A DNA stretch of 64,000 nt from Lentzea pudingi. GTDB lineage: Bacteria; Actinomycetota; Actinomycetes; Mycobacteriales; Pseudonocardiaceae. The number at the start of each line of letters is the position of its first letter. Position 1 is the first letter of the stretch. Below the pieces are notes generated by a model. That model made no database searches, was not told where the DNA came from, and was given only the letters and a program-made list of their open reading frames with translations. Both the position numbers and the translations under genes were made by a program. The DNA lies in contig NZ_BMNC01000001.1 in assembly GCF_014646255.1 (NCBI RefSeq), positions 809,366-873,365 of the forward strand, given 5' to 3'. This document shows, in pieces, positions 37,919 through 48,602 of this stretch.

Positions 37919-39179
37919 GGGGACGTACCGGGGGACCGCCGAGCGCGCTTGGCGATGGGTGCTGGATCAGGTTCGCGAGGACGAGTTGGGGGTCTGGATC
38001 CCGGAGTTCGCGGGTGGGGACCTGCCGGGCGAGTGGCGGACGAGCATGTACGCGGGCGTCGGCGGGCTGGCGCACGTGCTGGCGGAGATCCGCCTGAGCA
38101 GGGAGTGGACGGCGCGCGAGGAGGAGCTGGCGGAGGCCGTCGTGGCACGAGTCCGGGCGAACGGGACGGCCGAGGCGAGCTTCTTCAACGGGCTGGTCAG
38201 CGAACTGGGCGTGCTGACGGCGTTGGACGCGCCGGGATCCGGGGAAGCGGTGGCCAGGCTGCTCGAACTGTCCACACCGGACGGATGGGTGCACGAGCAC
38301 CTCGTCCCGCCGCGCTTTCGGGAGGGCGCCCGGTGCCACGACGTGACGGCGGGCACGGCCGGGGTGCTGCTGGGCGCGGTGTGGGCACGTCGTCACGGCG
38401 TGGCGGGCGCCGAGGATCTCGCCCACGTAGCAGCCGGAATCCTGCTGGCCGAACGGGAAGAGGTGCCCGGCGGGCTGAACTGGCGGATGGTGCCGGTGCG
38501 GTTCTCCGTCGAGCAGCGGGAGACCCCCAACTTCTCGCACGGCCTCTCGGGCGTCGCGACGGCACTCGCCCTGGCCGGGGCCGAGTTCGGGCGCCCGGAC
38601 CTCGTCGAGGCCGCTGCCGCCGGCGCCGAGCACCTCGTGACGCTGGGCGACACGTCCGACGGCGGATTCCGGGCGCCGCTGCGCATCCCGCGCCTGGAAG
38701 GCTTCGAGGAGTTCAGCTACGGCTGGTGCCACGGGCCCACCGGGACCTCGTTGCTGTGGCCCGCCCTGCGGCGCGCGGGGGTGTCCGAGGTGGCCGGTGT
38801 CGACGTGGACGAGTGGCGGCGCCGGTGCCTGCACAGCATCCGCGTCTCCGGGTTGCCCGAGCGGAAGTACCCGGGGTTCTGGGACAACGACGGCCGGTGC
38901 TGCGGGACGGCGGGCGTCGGTGACGTGCTGCTGGACTCGGGCCGGCACACGGACTTCGCGCTGCACCTGGCCGATGTGCTGGTGGAACGGGCGATCGCGG
39001 ACGGCGAGGGTGTGTGCTGGCGGTTCACCGAGCACCGCGACGAGGACCCGTTGCTGCCGCCGGGCGTCGGCTGGATGCAGGGTGCGGCCGGTATCGCCGG
39101 GTTCCTGTTCCACGCCGCGCGCGTGGCCGAGGGTGATGCGCGGTCCGTCCCGCGCATCGACACCTGGTGGACCCTCTAG
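37917..39179 (+). CDS. LanC-like cyclase-fold protein
   Basis: 420 aa with the alpha/alpha barrel repeats of LanC: NFSHGLSGVATAL, SYGWCHGPTGTSLLWPAL and RCCGTAGVGDVLLD. LanC ligands for zinc are Cys, Cys, His (WCxG and CHG); here the third motif is CCG, so Cys stands for the His. The last part is GVCWRFTEHRDEDPLLPPGVGWMQGAAGIAGFL. No lanthipeptide precursor is seen nearby, so a glutathione- or protein-thiol-adding role as in LanCL, rather than lantibiotic making, is possible. ATG at 37917; TAATGA at 37903-37908 is a possible -10 for a leaderless transcript. Confidence 0.8.
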   Translation: MGTYRGTAERAWRWVLDQVREDELGVWIPEFAGGDLPGEWRTSMYAGVGGLAHVLAEIRLSREWTAREEELAEAVVARVRANGTAEASFFNGLVSELGVLTALDAPGSGEAVARLLELSTPDGWVHEHLVPPRFREGARCHDVTAGTAGVLLGAVWARRHGVAGAEDLAHVAAGILLAEREEVPGGLNWRMVPVRFSVEQRETPNFSHGLSGVATALALAGAEFGRPDLVEAAAAGAEHLVTLGDTSDGGFRAPLRIPRLEGFEEFSYGWCHGPTGTSLLWPALRRAGVSEVAGVDVDEWRRRCLHSIRVSGLPERKYPGFWDNDGRCCGTAGVGDVLLDSGRHTDFALHLADVLVERAIADGEGVCWRFTEHRDEDPLLPPGVGWMQGAAGIAGFLFHAARVAEGDARSVPRIDTWWTL

Positions 39180-40180
39180 GCGGGCGACCAGCCCAGCTCC
39201 GGGCCGAGCTTCGTCGCGATGTCCGTGAGGATCTGCACGTAGTCCTCGTGCGCGAAGCTGAACGGCAGCGCGAACGCCACCTCGTCGACCTCCTGGAACG
39301 CGACGTGCGCGTAGAGGCGCTCGGCGATCTCGGCGGACGTGCCGACGATGTCACCCTCGAACATGAAGTCGCGCGGCCCGAACGTCTTGCCCACCCGGTC
39401 CGCACGTCCGGCGACGTACGCCTCGTACTTCGCACGCTGCTCGGGCGTGGCCGAGTCGGTCGGGATCACCACGAGGCCCTGGGAGACGCGGCCGCCGCCG
39501 TGCTCGCGGAACGCCTGGATGAGCGTGCGCTGCGTCTGCGCGAAGTCCAGCGATCCCTCGGACTGGATCACGTTGCTGGCCAGCAGGTTCAGCCCGTTCT
39601 TGCCGGCCCAGCGCGCCGACCGCAGACTGCCGCCGCCGTACCAGATCCGGTCGCGCAGGCCGGGCGAGTGCGGCTGGACGCGGTCCGACCAGACCTCGAT
39701 GCCCTCGACACCGCTGAACGACGCGACCTTCTCGCCGCCGACGAAGTCCAGCAGCCGCTTCACCCGGTCGTAGCTGAAGTTCTCGACGTCGGCGGTCTCC
39801 GGGTACAGCACGTGCTTGACGTCGTCCCAGTGCATCGGCGGCCCGACGCTCACGCCGGGGTTGAGCCGCCCGCCGGACAGCACGTCGACCGTCGCCAGGT
39901 CCTCGGCGAGCCGCAGCGGGTTCTCCCAGCCCAGCGGGATGACCGCGGTGCCGAGCTGGATCCGGCTCGTGCGCTGGGTGGCGGCGGCGAGCACCGCGAC
40001 CGGCGACGAGATGCCGAACTGCAGGTGGCGGTGCCGCACCCACGCGCTGTCGAACCCGAGCTCCTCGCCCAGCACGATCACGTCGAGCGTGGACCGGTGA
40101 CCCGCTCCCGGGTCGTTCTCGTCGAACAGCCCGATGGTGAGAAAACCCAGCTTCCGCAACGGCTCTGACTTCCGCGGCAC
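39176..40180 (-). CDS. LLM-class flavin-dependent oxidoreductase
   Basis: 334-aa bacterial luciferase-like protein: HRSTLDVIVLGEELGFDSAWVRHRHL, LATVDVLSGGRLNPGVSVG and DRIWYGGGSLRSARWAGKNGLNLL match FMN- rather than F420-type members. GTG start with GAGGAGG five bases upstream. Its stop overlaps the end of the LanC-like gene by four bases, convergent. Monooxygenase substrate unknown; the beta-barrel insertion is short. Confidence 0.82.
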   Translation of the reverse strand: MPRKSEPLRKLGFLTIGLFDENDPGAGHRSTLDVIVLGEELGFDSAWVRHRHLQFGISSPVAVLAAATQRTSRIQLGTAVIPLGWENPLRLAEDLATVDVLSGGRLNPGVSVGPPMHWDDVKHVLYPETADVENFSYDRVKRLLDFVGGEKVASFSGVEGIEVWSDRVQPHSPGLRDRIWYGGGSLRSARWAGKNGLNLLASNVIQSEGSLDFAQTQRTLIQAFREHGGGRVSQGLVVIPTDSATPEQRAKYEAYVAGRADRVGKTFGPRDFMFEGDIVGTSAEIAERLYAHVAFQEVDEVAFALPFSFAHEDYVQILTDIATKLGPELGWSPA

Positions 40181-40220
40181 GAATCCTCCTCAGCGTCTCC
40201 TCCCGATTTTAGATGACATC

Positions 40221-40500
40221 TCAACTACGTCCAGATGCTGGAACGAACGTGACCGCGAACGACGTCTTCCGCGCGTGCAGCCGGTACTGCGGAAGCACGC
40301 CCGGTCCGCACGACGCGGTGCCGAGGCCGTTTTGGGCGAGGTTGAGGTACACGCGGTCACGGGCTGCAGTTCGTGGGTGTGCCGTGCAGCGTCCAGGTCT
40401 TCGCTGGCCCAGCGGCGGGCGGTGAAGTCGAACACCGGCTCGCCCACGATCCGCAGCCGCCGACCCGCGCGACGTCGTTGATCGTGACGCGCTTGCTCAT
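40221..40500 (-). pseudogene. lacI/beta-galactosidase deletion scar
   Basis: The leftward frame starts with MSKRVTINDVARVG, the helix-turn-helix start of a LacI repressor, then breaks. After the break another frame reads RRLRIVGEPVFDFTARRW and SEDLDAARHTHEL, and, one frame further on, DRVYLNLAQNGLGTASCGPGVL followed by PQYRLHARKTSFAV and a stop at 40221. The last pieces are the end of the small C-terminal domain of LacZ-type beta-galactosidase. So the 5' end of a lacI gene is joined to the 3' end of a beta-galactosidase gene, with a frameshift inside the latter. Begins two bases after the LysR stop. Confidence 0.8.
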
Positions 40501-40502
40501 GA

Positions 40503-41372
40503 TCACCTCTCGTCCGACTGCGACCGAGTATGCAGGGCGTCGAGCACCGCGGTGATCGCGGCGCGCGAGCCGCGGCGCACGGCGGCGGTGATCCTCCTCG
40601 TCACCGGCAGCTCCCTCGTGACCACGTCGAACCGGCGGTCGACGGCCAGCGCGGGCAGCACCGCGACCGCCAAACCGGCCTCGACGTGCTTGAGCGTCAG
40701 CATGTAGTTGCTGAACCGGCCGACGACCCGCGGCTCGAACCCCGCCTGCCGGCACAGCCGCGTCGCGAGCTTCGCCATGTAGGAGCCGGGGATGTCGAAC
40801 GCCCACGGCTCGTCCTTGCACGCCGCGATGTCGGCCGCGGGGTGGTTCGGCGGCGTGACCAGCACGATCGGGTCCTGGCCGAGCGGCACGACGTCGATGT
40901 CGCGGGGGACCGGCAGCTCGACGAAGTCGGTCGTCGTGATGATCACGTCGACCTCGCCCGCGAGCAGCGCGGGCATGCTCGCGTGCGGTTCCAGCTCGAC
41001 GATCTCGACGTGCAGGTGCGGGTGGCCGAGGTGCTGGATCGCGGGCACGGCGAGCGTGTGGATCGAGCTCTGGAACGCGCCGAGCCGGATGAGACCCGAC
41101 GGTTCGTCGTTCAGCCCGCGCAGCTCGGCCTCGACGGCCTCCATCTGGTCGAGGATCGACCGCGCCCGGCGCGCCAGGATGAGCCCGGCCGACGTGAGCC
41201 GGACGCGCCGCCCCGTCCGTTCGATCAACTGCGTGCGCGTCTCGCTCTCCAGCACCGCGAGCTGCTGCGACACACTCGAAGCGCTGAGGTTCGCGGCCTG
41301 CGCCACGGCCCGCACGGTGCCCAGCGCGTCGAGCTGGCTGAGCAGGCGCAGGCGCCAGGGGTTGAGCGTCAT
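40503..41372 (-). CDS. LysR-family transcriptional regulator, DgdR-like
   Basis: 289 aa. Winged helix at residues 1-65 (LNPWRLRLLSQLDALGTVRAVAQAANLSASSVSQQLAVLESE), helical linker, then a substrate-binding domain (GLIRLGAFQSSIHTLAVPAI). It is divergent from the aminotransferase-fold gene at 41449, the arrangement of dgdR-dgdA in Burkholderia, where the LysR protein represses the decarboxylase until dialkylglycine is present. The interval holds no clear T-N11-A box beyond a weak GCTGT...ACAGC pair. Confidence 0.82.
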   Translation of the reverse strand: MTLNPWRLRLLSQLDALGTVRAVAQAANLSASSVSQQLAVLESETRTQLIERTGRRVRLTSAGLILARRARSILDQMEAVEAELRGLNDEPSGLIRLGAFQSSIHTLAVPAIQHLGHPHLHVEIVELEPHASMPALLAGEVDVIITTTDFVELPVPRDIDVVPLGQDPIVLVTPPNHPAADIAACKDEPWAFDIPGSYMAKLATRLCRQAGFEPRVVGRFSNYMLTLKHVEAGLAVAVLPALAVDRRFDVVTRELPVTRRITAAVRRGSRAAITAVLDALHTRSQSDER

Positions 41373-41439
41373 GCTGTGCAGTATTTCCGAACAGCAAGCG
41401 TGGGATCGTGAGATGGACCTGATGCTCGCCCGGTTCTAG

Positions 41440-42675
<1,236 letters not shown>

Positions 42676-42681
42676 CCACTT

Positions 42682-42719
42682 GGCCATCCGCCTCGGTCCG
42701 AAGGTCGAGGCGGATGGCC
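42682..42719. terminator. Inverted repeat after the PLP enzyme gene
   Basis: Perfect 13-bp arms (42682-42694 and 42707-42719) with a 12-base loop, seven bases after the stop at 42675 and 25 bases before the histidine kinase GTG. Most likely a terminator; no T run. Confidence 0.65.
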
Positions 42720-42743
42720 GGTGCTGGTCCTACGATCGGTCGG

Positions 42744-43757
42744 GTGGGGGACAAACACACCAGAACGCTGGTCATCGTCACCGTCGCCCTGTGCGTGCTG
42801 GTCTTCGTGGCCACCGGGCGGACCATCGGCCTCGACCGGGCGTTGCACCTGGTCAGCGGCAGGGGAGTGGGCGAGACCTGGTTCGAGAACCCGCTGTACC
42901 TGATCGTCGAACCCGCAGCCGTGCTGGTGCTGGTCTTCACCCACGCGTGGCGGTCACGGGTGCTGCTGGCCATCCCGTCGATCGCGATGCTCGTGGCCGT
43001 GGTCGAGCACGCCGCGTTCTACCGTCCTCACACGATGTTCTCCCGCGCCGACGCGGTCCAGCTGATGCTGATCCTGTGCGCCGTCATGGCAGTCGGCGGG
43101 CTGTTGTTGCGGATGAGGGAACGGTCGCGGGTCGCGTTGGCGGCGGCAGCGGAGGAACGGGCCAGGCGCGACGAACGGCTCGACATGGCCCGCGAACTGC
43201 ACGACGTGGTGGCCCACCACGTGACCGGCATGCTGGTGCAGGCGCAGGCCGCGCTGGTGGTGGCGGCGCAGGACAAGGACAAGGCCTGCGCGATGCTGCC
43301 GGGCATCGTGGACGGCGGCACGGAGGCGTTGGGGGCGATGAGTGCGATGGTGAGAACGTTGCGGGACAACGGAACCGCGACCGCGACCACCGACCTCACC
43401 GCCGACCTGCACCAGCTCGCGGAGAAGTCCGGGCTGCCGGTGCTGGCGAACATCGAGCTGGCCGAGGTGCGGCCGGAGCTCGGCCGGTCGGTGCTGCGGA
43501 TCGTCCAGGAGGCGCTGACCAACGTCCGCAAGCACGCCTTCGACGCGACGCGCGTGGAGGTGGACGTGCGGTCGACGAGTGAGGTCCTGCTGCTGTCCGT
43601 TGTGGACAACGGCAGGACGCGTCCGGCGCACTCGGGCGGCTTCGGATTGGTGGGAATGAGGGAACGGGTGAGTGAGCTGGGCGGGCGGTTCTTCGCGGGC
43701 GCCACGGGTGACGGCTGGCTCGTCACGGCCGAGCTGCCGCTGGAGGTGCGCGCGTGA
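42744..43757 (+). CDS. Sensor histidine kinase (NarL/DesK-type)
   Basis: 337 aa. Three to four hydrophobic segments in the first 130 residues, then the HisKA_3 dimerisation helix DMARELHDVVAHHVTGMLVQAQAALVVA with the phospho-acceptor His in ELHDVVAH, and a HATPase_c end with LRIVQEALTNVRKHA and GGFGLVGMRERV. Start GTG at 42744; the frame runs upstream into the previous gene. Stop overlaps the response-regulator GTG (GTGA). Signal unknown. Confidence 0.87.
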   Translation: MGDKHTRTLVIVTVALCVLVFVATGRTIGLDRALHLVSGRGVGETWFENPLYLIVEPAAVLVLVFTHAWRSRVLLAIPSIAMLVAVVEHAAFYRPHTMFSRADAVQLMLILCAVMAVGGLLLRMRERSRVALAAAAEERARRDERLDMARELHDVVAHHVTGMLVQAQAALVVAAQDKDKACAMLPGIVDGGTEALGAMSAMVRTLRDNGTATATTDLTADLHQLAEKSGLPVLANIELAEVRPELGRSVLRIVQEALTNVRKHAFDATRVEVDVRSTSEVLLLSVVDNGRTRPAHSGGFGLVGMRERVSELGGRFFAGATGDGWLVTAELPLEVRA

Positions 43758-44380
43758 TCTCCGTGCTCATCGCCGAGGACCAGGACATGGTGCGCGCCGG
43801 GTTCCGGCTGATCCTCGAGTCCCAGCCCGACATCAGCGTGGTCGCCGACGTCGCGGACGGGGTCAGCGCGGTCCAGCAGGCTCGCGCGCTGGAACCGCAG
43901 GTGTGCCTGGTGGACGTGCGGATGCCGGGCCTCGACGGCCTGGAGGTCACCCGTCAGCTCGCCCCGCACACCCGCGTTGTGGTCGTGACGACGTTCGACA
44001 GCGACGAGGTGCTGAACAAGGCGCTGGACCTCGGCGCGTGCGGGTTCCTCACGAAGGACGCGTCGCCGGGGTTGCTGGCCGAGGCGGTCAGGTCTGCGGC
44101 TCGTGGCGACGTTCTCGTGTCGCCGCAGGTGGTTCTGCGCGTGTTGCGGCGGTCGACGCCTCCGGTCGCCTCCGCTGATGCTCACGTGTTGAGCGAACGT
44201 GAGCTGGAGGTTGTGCGGCATGTCGCGAAAGGCTTGAGCAACAACGAGATCGCGGCCTCGCTGAAGGTTTCCGTGTCGTCAGTCAAGGCCTACCTCGCGT
44301 CGGTGCAGACCAAGGTCGGGGCGCGCAACCGCGTCGAGATCGTGGCGTGGGCGTTCCGCGCGCACGTGGTGGCCGGCTGA
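43754..44380 (+). CDS. LuxR/NarL-type response regulator
   Basis: 208 aa. Receiver at 1-120 with acidic pocket AEDQDMVRAG, phospho-acceptor Asp in VCLVDVRMPGLDG, Thr/Lys positions VVVTTF and LTKDASP. C-terminal LuxR HTH: LSERELEVVRHVAKGLSNNEIAASLKVSVSSVKAYLASVQTKVGARNRVE. Co-translated with the kinase; the pair is a typical two-component system. No DNA target could be seen in the window. Confidence 0.9.
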   Translation: MISVLIAEDQDMVRAGFRLILESQPDISVVADVADGVSAVQQARALEPQVCLVDVRMPGLDGLEVTRQLAPHTRVVVVTTFDSDEVLNKALDLGACGFLTKDASPGLLAEAVRSAARGDVLVSPQVVLRVLRRSTPPVASADAHVLSERELEVVRHVAKGLSNNEIAASLKVSVSSVKAYLASVQTKVGARNRVEIVAWAFRAHVVAG

Positions 44381-44487
44381 CCATGGCCATCCGGCCAGTT
44401 CCGCCGCTGTGACTGCCTCAACGGCCATGATCTCGGTGCTCTCCGGCCGATCCTGCGGCACTGCTCGGCCCAGCAGAGTTCTGTGTT

Positions 44488-45557
44488 GTGAGAAACCTCT
44501 GGGGCGCAACGGTTGCGGGTCTGCTCGTCTGGGTCTTGGTGCGGAGCTTCGGCACCGGCGTGATCGACCTCCGCGTCTACCTCGCGGGCGGTGAGGCGTG
44601 GCTGGCCGGCACCGACCTGTACACCGCGAACTTCCACGCCTACCGGGGTTTGCCGTTCACCTACCCGCCCTTCGCGGCGATGGTGTTCAGCGTTCTCACG
44701 CCACTTCCCCTGGCCGCCGCGGCACTTCTGTTCACGGTGGTGGGCATCGGCCTCTTCACGGCGGCCGCCCGCACGTTCGCCGGGTTCGGCCTGATCGCGG
44801 TGTTCCTGCTGCTCGAACCCCTGCGCATCAGCCTCGACCTGGGGCAGATCAACCTGGTCCTGATCGGGCTCGTCGCCCTGGACTGCTTGCTGCCCCGCAC
44901 GTTCTGGCCGCGCGGGATGCTCGTCGGGCTGGCCGCCGCGATCAAGCTGACCCCGGCGATCTTCGTGCTGTTCTTCCTGTGCCGCGGGCGATGGCGGCCC
45001 GCGCTGACCGCCGTGGCGACGTTCGCCGCCTGCGCTGTGCTCGCACCTGGGCAGGCGAAGCAGTTCTGGTTGCACGCGATGCTTGACCCGGAACGTGTCG
45101 GTGGTCTCGCGTACAGCGCGAACCAGTCGTTGCGCGGCTTGCTGTTCCGGCTCGGCGCACCGGAGTTCTGGTGGTTCGTCGCGGTGGCGGCGGTGCTGGC
45201 GCTGACCGTCGTGGTGCTGCCGCGTCTGCGAGATGACCTGACGGCTCTGGTGGCCACTGCGGCAGCCGGGTTGCTGATCTCGCCGGTGTCCTGGTCGCAC
45301 CACTGGGTGTGGATCGCGCCGGCGCTGGTGTTGTTGCGGGGCAGGGCGCGGATCGCAGTCGCGGTGGTGTTCGCGGTCGGCCCGCACTGGTTGATGCCTA
45401 CGGCGGGGGACAAGGAGCTGGGGTGGACCTGGTGGCAGCACGTCGTCGGCAACACCTACGTCTGGCTGGGTCTCGCGTTCCTCGGCTGGTGCGCCGTGCA
45501 GGTCGGGCAGAGGTGGCTGGACGGGGTTCCCGCCCGGGTCCCCGTCCAGCCACCGGT

Positions 45558-45561
<4 letters not shown>
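44488..45561 (+). CDS. GT87-family polyprenol-phosphate mannosyltransferase-like membrane protein (DUF2029)
   Basis: 357 aa with about nine membrane spans. DLRVYLAGGEAWLAGTDLYT carries the periplasmic acidic motif of GT-C enzymes, followed by FTYPPFAAMVF and LGQINLVLIGLVAL, KLTPAIFVLFF and SPVSWSHHWVW, all typical of DUF2029/alpha-1,2-mannosyltransferases (PimE-like). These add mannose from polyprenyl-phosphomannose to outer glycolipids or glycans. GTG start. Converges on the GH3 gene with a 4-base overlap. Confidence 0.83.
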
Positions 45562-47780
<2,219 letters not shown>

Positions 47781-47910
47781 AGGGCGGACCTCCGGGGACG
47801 AGGGCCTGTTTACCTTGCGGCACAACAGGGTTGGCCGGAGCGTAACCTGCGTTCACGAAGTGGTATAGACCATCGGGGAACCGGAACGAGTACCGGTTCC
47901 CCCGCTGGTC

Positions 47911-48453
47911 CTATCGGCACCAGGACAGAACCGTCTCGGCGAAGTCGGGGAACTCCGCCCGCGCCGCCGCCAGCACCTCTGCGGGCGTGCGCGGCTCGAT
48001 CCCGGAGTACTTCTCGGCGACGGCACGCAGGTCCGCGTGCGGCACCCCGCTCTCCGACCCGAACTCGACGGCCTCCTGCGGCCCCACCCCGCCCGCGAGC
48101 AACCACAGGAACTCGCTGAGGCTCGTCGCGACGGGCCCGACCTCACCCTCCGACCCGAAGAACATCACGGGCTGCGCGGTCAACGGCCCCTCGCGCACCA
48201 GCCACAGCACCGCGAGCCCGCCCGTGCCGTCCTTCCCGAAGAGCCGGAACTCGGCGCCGTCCAACTCCTTGTTGCCCGTCCACGACCTGATCCAGTCGGT
48301 CGTGTCCTGCGCCGACTCGAACTCGTCGTACGGCTCGTAGTCCATGTTGCCCGGCGAGGGCTCGTCGGTCTTCTCGTCGTACTCCCACGGGAAGTCGATG
48401 CCGCTGAGGGCGGCCAGCGCGGCGGGGAAGGCGCGGTCGTCGGTGATCTCCAC
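47911..48453 (-). CDS. SMI1/KNR4-like hypothetical protein
   Basis: 180 aa, acidic. Segments GAEFRLFGKDGTGGLAVLWLV and VMFFGSEGEVGPVATSLSEFLWLLAGG resemble the SMI1/KNR4 (SUKH) fold, in which bacterial members are often immunity proteins or uncharacterised. No toxin gene is adjacent: the neighbours are a beta-glucosidase and an NB-ARC protein. Family assignment is by pattern only. Confidence 0.6.
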   Translation of the reverse strand: MEITDDRAFPAALAALSGIDFPWEYDEKTDEPSPGNMDYEPYDEFESAQDTTDWIRSWTGNKELDGAEFRLFGKDGTGGLAVLWLVREGPLTAQPVMFFGSEGEVGPVATSLSEFLWLLAGGVGPQEAVEFGSESGVPHADLRAVAEKYSGIEPRTPAEVLAAARAEFPDFAETVLSWCR

Positions 48454-48602
48454 GCGCGAACGCTACTTCAACCCGCACGCCCTCGAGAGCGGCAAGGGGG
48501 AGGTGCTCGCCCACGTCGCTAAGTGACGCGCCGCTACCCGTGTGATGGAAGATTTGGCGGCCCTCCTGGCCGTAGCTTGGACTGACGGGGAGGGCGGGAC
48601 CA

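Noticed and set aside
37917..40180. A lanthipeptide biosynthetic cluster
   Set aside because: Only a LanC-like gene is present; no precursor peptide, LanB/LanM or dedicated transporter was found next to it.
47911..48453. A polymorphic-toxin immunity pair
   Set aside because: The SMI1-like protein has no adjacent toxin with a secretion or pre-toxin domain.
48344..48526. A short plus-strand frame ending RYFNPHALESGKGEVLAHVAK
   Set aside because: The first half is antisense to the SMI1-like gene and the rest is only about 20 codons; no start or neighbour support.
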